From positions 1-64,000 of the forward strand of contig NZ_BJLQ01000020.1 of NCBI RefSeq assembly GCF_006538725.1: a stretch of 64,000 nucleotides of DNA. The letters are read 5' to 3'. A program made the translations under genes and the position numbers. The DNA comes from Cellulomonas gelida (GTDB taxonomy: Bacteria > Actinomycetota > Actinomycetes > Actinomycetales > Cellulomonadaceae). Under the pieces are notes generated by a model that worked only from the letters and a program-made list of their open reading frames with translations, searched no databases and was not told the origin of the DNA. Every line of letters starts with the position of its first letter. Positions within the stretch are counted from its first letter, which is position 1. Shown in pieces: positions 16,895 through 24,823 of this stretch.

Positions 16895-19800
16895 TCAGCT
16901 CAGCGCGCGGGCGATGGCGGCGCGGACGGCCGTGTCGATGCGGTACGAGCGACGCGTGACGCCGAGCTCGTCGCGCAGCTCGGCGGCAAGGTCGTCGCGC
17001 GTGCGCTCCACGCCGTCCGACGTCAGCCACGCGACGAGGTCGTCGAGCTGGTCGTCGCTGTAGGCGGCGATCGGCAGGCCGCGGCGCACGTCGGGACGCG
17101 GGAGCGTCCGCACGGGCAGCGCGGGCTGCTCGGAGCGGACGACCGCGAGGGGCCGCGACACGGGCGGGGCCTCGACCGTGGGGTCGGGAGCCGTCGCCGC
17201 ACCACCGGGCGTCGTCATGGCGGCGGACGTCGTGCTGCGCGTGACCTCGGGCATCGGCGCGCGGGACTTGCGACCGCGCCCCTGGCGTCGGCGCGCACGG
17301 CCCCGGGCCTCGTCAGCCGCGGGCTCGGCCTCGGCCGTGTGCTCGACCGGCTCGTTCTCCGGTCGACCGTTGCCGACGGGGGCGTGGCCGACGGCCGCGG
17401 CCTCGGCTGCGGTCGCAGCGGTCGGCGAGCTCTCCACCTGCTCGGGCCGGACGACCTCGGAGGCGGCGACGGCATCCAGGTCCGGGACACCTCCGACGGA
17501 GGGAACGGCATCCGTAGCCGGGATACCCCCGGTGGACGGGACGGCATCCGCGGCCGGGACGATCTCGGCGGCGGGCACCACGGCCTGCCCGACGACGTCC
17601 GCGGGCACGCCGGTCGTCGCGGCCGCGAGCGCCCCCGCGTCCCGAGCGGCGGCGCGTGCCGGGCGTTCGGCGCCCAGCGCACGCTCGTCGTCGGTCCACG
17701 ACTGCGGCAGGCCGATCACGGCGGTCCCGGTGCGGGGCTCGACCGGCGCGGGGACGGCGGCGTGCACGTGCCGACGGATGCGGTCGACCTCGGCGTCGGG
17801 GTCGAGGAACGCGGCGGCGGACCACACCCGCACGACGGTCCACCCGAGCCGCTCGAGCCGGTCGGCCGTGAGCCGCTCACGGACGCGCACACTCGGCTCG
17901 GCGACGTAGGCCTCGTCGTCCGTGAGCACCGCGACGAGCATCCGGCCCGGGAGCGACGGGTGCCCGACGACCATCGGGATGCGCTGCCCGCCGGGCACGC
18001 CGTAGTCCAGCTCGACGATCAGGCCGTGCCGCCACAGGCGCTCGGCGAGGTCCACGAGGAGACGGTCCGGGTCGACGGCGTGCGACGCGGGAGCGGTCTG
18101 GCCGGTGCCGCGCTCGGCGGCGAACGCCAGCAGGTCGTGCAGGAGGCGCGGGCCGTCGCCGCGCAGGCGCTCGGTGTCGAGGTCGTCGGCGCCGAAGCAC
18201 GAGACGACGACGAGCCGGTGCCGTGTCGAGCCGAGCGTGTCGAGCAGGAGCGCGGCGCCGCCGGGGCCGGACAGGGCGCCGAACGTGTGCAGCACGCGGC
18301 GGTGCGGCGTGCGTCCCAGGCCCAGCGACAGGATCACGGCCTCCCGGTGCAGGCCCGCGACGCCCGTGAGGTCGGTGACGACGAACGGCTCGGGCCGCGC
18401 GGGGTCGAAGAACGCGGCGAGCGCGGGGTTGGTGCGGACCTCGTCGAGCACGGCCTCGCGGACGGCCTCCGCGTGCGCCGGCGTGACCGTGACGACCGCG
18501 AGCGACTCCTCGGGGCGGCTCAGCACGTGCTCGAGCACGAGGTCGACGACGTGCGCGACCTCGGCGGTCGTCGTCTCGACCACCCCGGACGTCTGCCCGG
18601 GCATGCCGGTGCCGTCGACGACCTCGAGGCGCACCAGCGGCCGGCTCGTGGGCAGCGGCGTCGCGACGAGCGCGTCGCCGTACCCGTGCTCGGCGAGGAA
18701 CGTGGTGAGGTACGGGTCGCGCGCGACGGAGTCGGCGCGCAGCGTGGCGCGCGGCAGGACGGCCGCGAGCTCGCGCACCGCGCTGCCGGACGCGCACCGG
18801 GCGTCGCCGACGACGACGACCTGCCGCCCCCGGGCGAGCGCGGCGAGCGCGACCTCGGTGGACAGGTGCGCCGCGGCACCGAGCACGACGAGGTCGACGG
18901 TGCGGGACGCGGGCAGCACCTGCGGCACCAGCATGGGGCTCGCGACGAGCACGGGACGCAGCCGCCGCACCACGTCGGGGTAGCGCGCGAACGTGTCGCG
19001 CAGCGACGTGATGCGCTCCTCGACGAGCTCGGCGAACAGCTCCTCGGCCTGCTCGCGGTGCCGGCGCAGCACGGCGCTGACCTGCGCCGCGACCGCGGAC
19101 CGGACGGGCAGCGCGAGGCTCGCGACGTGCGCGCGGTCGAGCTCGGCGTAGCGCGCCGTCATGGCCCCGAGCGTCTCGCCGTCGTAGCCCGCGAGCGCGG
19201 GGTCCTGCGCGAGGATCTGCTCGATCACCGTGCTCCACCACGCGAGCTCGAGCTCGGCGGGTGCGGCCTGGGGCGCGACGCGCCGCTCGGCGAGGTCGTC
19301 GACGAGGTCGCCGAGGCCCGCGGCGCGCAGGCCGTGCAGCAGGCCGGTGCGGTCCGGCAGCGTCTCGAGCGCGTCCTGGGTGCCGCGCAGGCGCGCGAGC
19401 CGCTCGGTGAGCGCGGTCAGCGGCGTCGCGCACAGACCGGCGCCTGCCGGGGTCGTCGCGAGCACCTCGTCGAGCGCCTCGAGGTCCTCCCGGATCCCCC
19501 GGTACTCGCTCTCGAGCGCCTCGAGCCCCTCGGGCAGTCGCGGCCAGCCGCCGCTCGGGCAGTGGGCCTGCCAGATCTCGCGCCGCGCCTGCACCTCGAC
19601 GAGCGCGGCATGCAGGTCGGCGACGGGGCGTCCGGGACGCACCATGTCGCGTGCCTGGCGCCGCAGCCGGCGCCGCAGCCAGAAGCCCATGGTCACGCCG
19701 TGCTCGGCCCGCCACTGCTTGGTCGCGGTCGCGGCGACCAGGTCGGCGGCGGTCCGCTCGAACACGATCGGGAGGAACAGGTCGAGCGACGCGCGGACGC

Positions 19801-21616
19801 CGTCGAGCATGCGCAGCTGCTCGCCCCAGGCGTCGACGGTCTCGGCGGGCAGCAGGCCCGTCTCGGTGTCGACCTGCACGCTGCGCTCGGCGAGGCGCGG
19901 GAGCGTGTCGTCGAGCAGGCGCGTCAGACGACGACGCGCGACGTCGGCGTCGGCGTGCGTGCGCAGGTCCGCGCCGTACCAGGGGGTGTCCCCCGGCCGC
20001 ACGGAGTACGCCCCGAGCTCCCCCGCGCGGCGCAGGTCGGCCGCGAGGCGGGAGCGCGTGGCGTCGTCGAGCGCGCTCGCCACGTCGGGGGTGAGCCGCA
20101 CGCTGGTGCGGGGTGCGGGCCGGGTCGAGGTGAGCCGCGCGAGGTGCTGCAGCGCGTCGTAGGCGGAGACCCCGAACGGCTCGCGGGGCGTGTGCAGGCT
20201 CGTCACGTAGCCGCGCAGCGCCTCGCGGTGGCCCACGAGGTCCGAGCGCAGGGCCTGGACGCCGCGCACGTCGACGACGGGCGCCTCGACGGTCATCGCG
20301 CCCAGCAGGCGGCGGGTCGCCGCGGTGCGCCAGCCCGCCTCGGGCGCGATGTCGAGCAGCAGGTCGTGCAGGCCGTGCGCCGCGAGCCGCTCGGTGAGCG
20401 CGACGGCCGCCCGCCGGTGGCCGGGCACGTAGAGCACGGTGCGTCCGGCGGCTGCGGCGTCGGCGACGATCGCGGCGATCGTCCCGGACTCGTCCGCACC
20501 CGTCGGGCTGTCGACGAACAGGTGCGACCCGGTCGCGACGACGTCGAGCACGTGCTGCTGCGCGGGGTCGAGGTCGCCGACGCCGCGCTCGTGCGCGGGG
20601 TCCCGGTCGCCCTCGACCACGGCGGGCAGTGGCTGGTGCAGGCGCGCGAGGTCCGCCTCGACGCCCGCGAGCGCGGTGAGCACCTCGTGGTGCGCGGCGC
20701 CCGCGGCGAGGTTGTCGAGGTCGTCGACCAGCACCTGGCCGGGGTGGACGAACGTGCCGACGACGACGCGTTCGGTCATCGCGAAGTCCTCGAGCACGGC
20801 CTCGCCGAGGGAGGCGAGCCGCTGCAGCGCGCTGCGCGGGTCGAACCCGCCTGGCGTGAACGCGCCGCGCGCGACCGCCGCGGGGTCGAGCAGGGCCCCG
20901 CGCGAGCGCAGGGCGCGGGCCAGGACCGGGTTGACCTCGAGCGACGGCTCGAGCGCGAGCTCGTAGTCGCTCTCCCCCGTGCCGCGGGCACGCAGCGCGA
21001 CGGGTCGCAGCAGCACGGGCGCGTGCAGCCGGCGGGGCTCGGCCGGGGCCTGGTCGGGCGACGCGGCGGGCGACTGCGCGCGCGTGACGCTCGCGAGGGC
21101 GACGACGTCGTCCTGCCCCACCTGACCCGCGGTGCGCTCCGTCCACGTCGCGACGCCGATCGCGAGCGACGTGGGCGCGATGCCGTACCGCTGCTCGTAG
21201 GCCGCTGCGCGCGAGCCGACCGCGCGGGCTCGTCGTCGTGCGGCCGAGAGCGCCGCACCCTCGCGCACGAGGTTCGACAGGCGCGTCTCGCGCCCCGCGA
21301 AGAGCTGCGCCATGCCTGACGGGTGCGCGGCGGACAGGTCGAGCGCGGCCTCGCCGAGCAGGTCGATGTCCGCGAGCGTCGAGCCGCCCGCGGCCTCCAC
21401 GAGCGAGCCGCGCCACGTGGCGAGCGCGCTCTCGACGAGCTCCGCGTCGGACGGGGGCTCGACGAGCGCGACAGGTCCGCCGGTCTGCTCGTCGGCCGAC
21501 GACGCGTCGCCCGAGGCGGGTCCGGCGGTCGGGGTGGTCGTGGGGTCGGCCTCGTCAGGGCCGGGCCCGTGGTCCGAGCCGGCTCCCGTGGCAGAGGCAC
21601 GCGCGGGGACGGTCAC
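16895..21616 (-). CDS. Giant SF1-helicase-like protein with dead ATPase motifs and REase-like domain
   Basis: 1573 aa, organised like DUF4011-type helicases fused to a C-terminal restriction-endonuclease-like (MTES_1575-type) domain. An N-terminal helical region (55-300) is followed by the position of Walker A at ~369-378, which reads DSPTGADESGT instead of GPPGTGKSQT (no P-loop Lys). A long helical insertion follows. The position of Walker B at ~908-915 reads VVLGAAAHLS instead of VIFDEASQ, although the following ARGRQVVVVGD is kept. The C-terminal part (~1180-1290: LLVDLAERLWRHGLIVELDYGVPGG ... LERLGWTVVRVWSAAAF) has the REase-like fold. The final 280 residues are low complexity plus a terminal helix. 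It probably binds rather than unwinds nucleic acid. The GTG start is 6 nt after TACCGT (leaderless). Confidence 0.85.
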   Translation of the reverse strand: MTVPARASATGAGSDHGPGPDEADPTTTPTAGPASGDASSADEQTGGPVALVEPPSDAELVESALATWRGSLVEAAGGSTLADIDLLGEAALDLSAAHPSGMAQLFAGRETRLSNLVREGAALSAARRRARAVGSRAAAYEQRYGIAPTSLAIGVATWTERTAGQVGQDDVVALASVTRAQSPAASPDQAPAEPRRLHAPVLLRPVALRARGTGESDYELALEPSLEVNPVLARALRSRGALLDPAAVARGAFTPGGFDPRSALQRLASLGEAVLEDFAMTERVVVGTFVHPGQVLVDDLDNLAAGAAHHEVLTALAGVEADLARLHQPLPAVVEGDRDPAHERGVGDLDPAQQHVLDVVATGSHLFVDSPTGADESGTIAAIVADAAAAGRTVLYVPGHRRAAVALTERLAAHGLHDLLLDIAPEAGWRTAATRRLLGAMTVEAPVVDVRGVQALRSDLVGHREALRGYVTSLHTPREPFGVSAYDALQHLARLTSTRPAPRTSVRLTPDVASALDDATRSRLAADLRRAGELGAYSVRPGDTPWYGADLRTHADADVARRRLTRLLDDTLPRLAERSVQVDTETGLLPAETVDAWGEQLRMLDGVRASLDLFLPIVFERTAADLVAATATKQWRAEHGVTMGFWLRRRLRRQARDMVRPGRPVADLHAALVEVQARREIWQAHCPSGGWPRLPEGLEALESEYRGIREDLEALDEVLATTPAGAGLCATPLTALTERLARLRGTQDALETLPDRTGLLHGLRAAGLGDLVDDLAERRVAPQAAPAELELAWWSTVIEQILAQDPALAGYDGETLGAMTARYAELDRAHVASLALPVRSAVAAQVSAVLRRHREQAEELFAELVEERITSLRDTFARYPDVVRRLRPVLVASPMLVPQVLPASRTVDLVVLGAAAHLSTEVALAALARGRQVVVVGDARCASGSAVRELAAVLPRATLRADSVARDPYLTTFLAEHGYGDALVATPLPTSRPLVRLEVVDGTGMPGQTSGVVETTTAEVAHVVDLVLEHVLSRPEESLAVVTVTPAHAEAVREAVLDEVRTNPALAAFFDPARPEPFVVTDLTGVAGLHREAVILSLGLGRTPHRRVLHTFGALSGPGGAALLLDTLGSTRHRLVVVSCFGADDLDTERLRGDGPRLLHDLLAFAAERGTGQTAPASHAVDPDRLLVDLAERLWRHGLIVELDYGVPGGQRIPMVVGHPSLPGRMLVAVLTDDEAYVAEPSVRVRERLTADRLERLGWTVVRVWSAAAFLDPDAEVDRIRRHVHAAVPAPVEPRTGTAVIGLPQSWTDDERALGAERPARAAARDAGALAAATTGVPADVVGQAVVPAAEIVPAADAVPSTGGIPATDAVPSVGGVPDLDAVAASEVVRPEQVESSPTAATAAEAAAVGHAPVGNGRPENEPVEHTAEAEPAADEARGRARRRQGRGRKSRAPMPEVTRSTTSAAMTTPGGAATAPDPTVEAPPVSRPLAVVRSEQPALPVRTLPRPDVRRGLPIAAYSDDQLDDLVAWLTSDGVERTRDDLAAELRDELGVTRRSYRIDTAVRAAIARALS

Positions 21617-21759
21617 TCTGCGACGGTAAGCGCTGGCGTGTCAGGCTCGGCCGTGACGCGCCGAGGGCGCACGAGTTGTCCGCCTTCAGTGGTGACGATC
21701 CGCATGATCGCGCGGCTCGCATCGATACGGCCCCGCTCGGCGACCGGGCCCGGAGACGC

Positions 21760-21793
21760 GAGAGGCGGCCGCGGATGATCGCGGCCGCCTCTC
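21760..21793 (-). terminator. Strong 13-bp hairpin
   Basis: GAGAGGCGGCCGC pairs exactly with GCGGCCGCCTCTC around an 8-nt loop. With a second hairpin at 21804-21842 it lies downstream of the small ORF at 21852-21953 (minus strand) and upstream of the giant helicase-like gene. Confidence 0.65.
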
Positions 21794-21803
21794 GGACGTA
21801 AGA

Positions 21804-21842
21804 ACGGTGCGCACCGCGCAGGGGGCAGGCGATGCGCACCGT
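21804..21842 (-). terminator. Second hairpin, 10-bp stem
   Basis: ACGGTGCGCA pairs exactly with TGCGCACCGT across a 19-nt loop. It begins 10 nt after the stop of the small leftward ORF (21852-21953), so the two hairpins may act together as a terminator or form part of a short RNA. Confidence 0.5.
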
Positions 21843-21851
21843 CGGGAGTCA

Positions 21852-21953
21852 TCATGCGTCATACCTGAGCTGCTGGTCAACCGTCCAGTCCATGATTTCG
21901 CAGAATGTCACGAAGGTGCCGTTCGCTCCCTCACCCGAGTGGCACAGCACCCC
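21852..21953 (-). CDS. Candidate small protein, ~33 aa
   Basis: A short frame with a GTG start, ending ...EIMDWTVDQQLRYDA. Its third codon positions are mostly G/C and the composition looks coding, although no clear Shine-Dalgarno is present. Internal GTG and ATG codons could be the real start. Two hairpins follow within 100 nt. It is the only gene-like content in the 443-nt gap between the helicase-like gene and the antiporter gene. No homology is recognised. Confidence 0.35.
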   Translation of the reverse strand, partial: GVLCHSGEGANGTFVTFCEIMDWTVDQQLRYDA

Positions 21954-22059
21954 AGGTCAACGGCCGAGGGACCCAGGTGATCGACGCAACGGATGCCACG
22001 GGCCGGAGCCCGCACGGTAGGTCGCACGTCTCAGCGGCCGCCCGGGAGCCGGGTGTTGG

Positions 22060-23487
22060 ATGAACGTCATGGCCACCGCGGGCACCACCGCGCCCACCCG
22101 GAGCACGCTGAGCGTCCCGACCATGGCGATGCTCGTCGTCGGGTCGATGGTCGGCGCCGGGGTGTTCTCGCTGCCCCGGCAGTTCGCGCAGTCGACGGGC
22201 GCCGCGGGCGCGCTGGTCGCGTGGGGCGTGGCGGGCGCCGGCACGCTCATGCTCGCGCTCGTGTTCCAGATGCTCGCGGTGCGCCGGCCCGACCTCGACG
22301 CGGGCGTGTACGCCTACGCCAAGGCGGGGTTCGGCGAGTACCTCGGGTTCTTCTCCGTGTTCGGGTACTGGGCGTCCGCGTGCGTCGGCAACGTGACGTA
22401 CTGGGTGCTGATCACCTCGACGCTCGGCGCGGTGTTCCCCGCGCTCGGCTCGGGCGACACGTTCCTCGCTGTGGCGGTCGGCAGCGCCGGTCTGTGGCTG
22501 TTCTTCGCGATCGTCCGGCGCGGCATCCAGGAGGCCACCGCGGTCAACCGCGTCGTCACCGTCGCCAAGCTCGTGCCCATCGTCGTGTTCGTCGTGCTCG
22601 CCGTCGTCGCGTTCGACCCCGCGGTCTTCGCCGACAACTGGGGCGGCTCGCCCGGCTCGGGCACGCTGCTCGACCAGGTGCGCGGCACCATGCTCGTCAC
22701 CGTCTTCGTCTTCCTGGGCGTCGAGGGCGCGAGCACGTTCTCGCGCCACGCGCGCCGCCGCCAGGACGTCGGGCGCGCCACGCTCCTGGGGTTCGGCTCG
22801 GTGTTCGCGCTGTTCGCGTCCGTGACGATCGTGTCCTACGGGATCCTGCCGGCCGACGAGATCGCGCAGCTCGAGGAGCCGTCGATGGGCGGCGTGCTCG
22901 ACGCCGCGTTCGGCTCGTGGGGCACCACGTTCGTCTCCGCGGGCCTCGTCGTGTCCGTGCTCGGCGCGTACCTCGCGTGGACGCTCATGGCCGCCGAGGT
23001 GCTGTTCGTCGCGGCACGCGACGGGGACATGCCCCGGTTCCTGCGCACGACGAACGAGCACGACGCGCCCGTGCCCGCACTCCTGATGTCCACCGCGCTC
23101 GCCCAGGCCGTGCTGCTGCTCACGCTCGCCTCGGAGCGCGCGTTCGACTTCGCGCTCGAGCTCACCGGCGCGCTCGTGCTCATCCCCTACCTGCTCGCCG
23201 CCGCGTACGGCGTGCGACTGCTCCGCCGCGACCGCAGCCCGCGCGGCCAGCTCGTCGTCGCGACGCTCGCGACGCTCTACACCGCGTGGCTGCTGTTTGC
23301 GGCCGGGATCGACCACCTGCTCGTCGTGTTCGTCGTCTACGCGCCCGCGTCCGTGCTGTTCGTCCTCACGCGCGGCGAGCAGGGCCGTCGCTGGTTCTCC
23401 CCCCGCGAGCGCGTCGTGCTCGCCGTCTCCCTGCTGGGCGCGGCCGCGGGCCTCGTCGCGCTGTTCACGGGACTGATCGCGCTGTAG
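22060..23487 (+). CDS. APC-superfamily basic amino acid antiporter (ArcD-like)
   Basis: 475 aa, 12 predicted membrane helices. TM1 has the APC signature MLVVGSMVGAGVFSLPRQFAQSTGAAGALVAW typical of arginine/ornithine-type antiporters, and DAGVYAYAKAGFGEYLGFFSVFGYWASACVGNVTYW (TM3 region) fits too. Likely exchanges a basic amino acid with its decarboxylated or deiminated product; the substrate cannot be fixed, as no arginine deiminase or decarboxylase gene is near. The start may be ATG 22060 or ATG 22069. A small hairpin (CCCAC-CCGAC-GTGGG, 23494-23508) follows the stop. It appears monocistronic. Confidence 0.9.
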   Translation: MNVMATAGTTAPTRSTLSVPTMAMLVVGSMVGAGVFSLPRQFAQSTGAAGALVAWGVAGAGTLMLALVFQMLAVRRPDLDAGVYAYAKAGFGEYLGFFSVFGYWASACVGNVTYWVLITSTLGAVFPALGSGDTFLAVAVGSAGLWLFFAIVRRGIQEATAVNRVVTVAKLVPIVVFVVLAVVAFDPAVFADNWGGSPGSGTLLDQVRGTMLVTVFVFLGVEGASTFSRHARRRQDVGRATLLGFGSVFALFASVTIVSYGILPADEIAQLEEPSMGGVLDAAFGSWGTTFVSAGLVVSVLGAYLAWTLMAAEVLFVAARDGDMPRFLRTTNEHDAPVPALLMSTALAQAVLLLTLASERAFDFALELTGALVLIPYLLAAAYGVRLLRRDRSPRGQLVVATLATLYTAWLLFAAGIDHLLVVFVVYAPASVLFVLTRGEQGRRWFSPRERVVLAVSLLGAAAGLVALFTGLIAL

Positions 23488-23714
23488 GTGCGCCCCACCC
23501 GACGTGGGAGGTCAGGAGCGCCGCGCCCGTCGGGCGAGCCGAAGCACCCGACCGACGCGCCTGCTCAGAGCTCTTCCCAGCAAACCTGCTGGTCATAGCG
23601 CCCCCGAGCGGGGACCCTGTTCTGCTACGTTCCTCCCGGTTTCAGCGCAGCTGCGCGCGCTGGAGCCGAGCTCTACGCCTTGGGCGCAGACCTCAACCGA
23701 ACACAGGGGGAAGC

Positions 23715-24128
23715 ATGCGACGGCACATCGCCATCATTCTGACCACGGTTGCGCTGACGGGAATCGGAGCAGCCGCCGCGCAGGCAGCGAGCTCCGGGTC
23801 GTACGCCAGCATCTCAGTCACCGGTGCAACCGTGACGAACGGGAGCTACAACTTCTTCTACGGAGCCCACGACTGCGTGCAAGGGTCCTGCCTGTACTAC
23901 ACGCGCATCACTGGAACCCTCTCGGTGACCAAGGGAGACGCGCACCTGCAGGCCAAGTCTGACGGCTACGGCTACGTCTCGATCTGGGACAAGTCAGGCA
24001 CCGAGACGGTCAACTTCGCGAAGTCCCTGAGCCCGGGCGACGTGCGCTACGCCGACCAGTTCACGCTCCAGCTCTGCCACGAGAAGGTCCTCTGGGACGA
24101 GTGCAAGTCTCGAGTGGTCAACCGCTAG
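23715..24128 (+). CDS. Small secreted four-Cys protein linked to an ABC exporter
   Basis: 137 aa from ATG 23715, with GGGGGAAGC upstream. It has a clear Sec signal (MRRHIAIILTTVALTGIGAAAAQA|ASSG). The mature ~113 residues are beta-rich and aromatic (GSYASISVTGATVTNGSYNF) with Cys pairs HDCVQGSCLYY and LCHEKVLWDEC. I recognise no family. The stop overlaps the GTG of the ABC ATPase gene by one base, so the three genes form a tight operon. A secreted small protein followed by a MacB-like exporter resembles lactococcin-972-type bacteriocin loci in layout, but I do not see that family's sequence; an antimicrobial or signalling role is inference only. Confidence 0.75.
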   Translation: MRRHIAIILTTVALTGIGAAAAQAASSGSYASISVTGATVTNGSYNFFYGAHDCVQGSCLYYTRITGTLSVTKGDAHLQAKSDGYGYVSIWDKSGTETVNFAKSLSPGDVRYADQFTLQLCHEKVLWDECKSRVVNR

Positions 24129-24823
24129 TGGACGATCCCGCGACGAACGCGCTCGTCGTCGAGGGCCTGTGCGTCGACCTCGGGGGGCAGCCCGTGCTGT
24201 CGTCCGTGAACCTCACGCTGCCGGCTGCGACCACGGTCGCCGTCACCGGGCCGTCCGGTGCGGGCAAGTCGACCCTGCTCAACGCGCTCGGCGGCCTGCA
24301 GCCCGCTGCGCGCGGACGGGTCGTCGTCGCGGGTCGCGACCTGAACCGCCTGTCCGACGACGAGCGCGCGGAGCTCCGGCTGCGGGAGGTCGGGTTCGTC
24401 CTGCAGTCCTCGGGCCTCGTGCCGGAGCTCAGCCTCCAGGAGAACATCGCACTGCCGCTCGAGCTCGCCGGGATGCGCAGGCGCGGTGTGCGGGACCGGG
24501 TCGCGGAGGTCGTCGCGCAGCTCGGGCTCACGACGTGCGCCAGCCGCAGGCCCAGCGAGGTCTCCGGTGGGCAGGCGCAGCGCGCCGCCGTCGCCCGCGC
24601 CGTCGCCGCCCGACCGTCGGTCGTGCTGGCGGACGAGCCCACGGGCGCGCTCGACTCCACCAACCGCGAGATCGTGCTCGACCTTCTCCTGGAGCAGGTC
24701 GAGCGGTGCGGCTCGCTGCTCGTGCTCGTCACGCACGACCCGCAGGTCGCGGCGCGCTGCGCGCGGCAGGTGCGCATCGTCGACGGCCGGGTCGCGGCGG
24801 GTGTCGGAGCAGCAGGTGGGTGA
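24128..24823 (+). CDS. ABC transporter ATP-binding protein (MacB/LolD type)
   Basis: 231 aa from GTG 24128 (an in-frame GTG at 24101 is an alternative). Walker A GPSGAGKSTL, Q-loop VLQSSGLVPELSLQENI, signature VSGGQAQRAAVARAVAARP, Walker B VVLADEPTGALDS and the H-loop VTHD are all intact, so it is an active ATPase of the class that energises FtsX-like mechanotransmission pumps. It overlaps both neighbours: the small secreted protein upstream by one base and the permease downstream by 23 bases. It probably powers release or resistance involving the secreted partner. Confidence 0.95.
   Translation: MDDPATNALVVEGLCVDLGGQPVLSSVNLTLPAATTVAVTGPSGAGKSTLLNALGGLQPAARGRVVVAGRDLNRLSDDERAELRLREVGFVLQSSGLVPELSLQENIALPLELAGMRRRGVRDRVAEVVAQLGLTTCASRRPSEVSGGQAQRAAVARAVAARPSVVLADEPTGALDSTNREIVLDLLLEQVERCGSLLVLVTHDPQVAARCARQVRIVDGRVAAGVGAAGG

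Noticed and set aside
16673..21319. 1548-aa plus-strand and 1179-aa minus-strand open frames
   Set aside because: Shadows of the helicase-like gene; low-complexity translation and no ribosome site.
23715..24128. Lactococcin-972 family bacteriocin
   Set aside because: Only the gene layout is similar; the mature sequence has four Cys and does not show that family's pattern.
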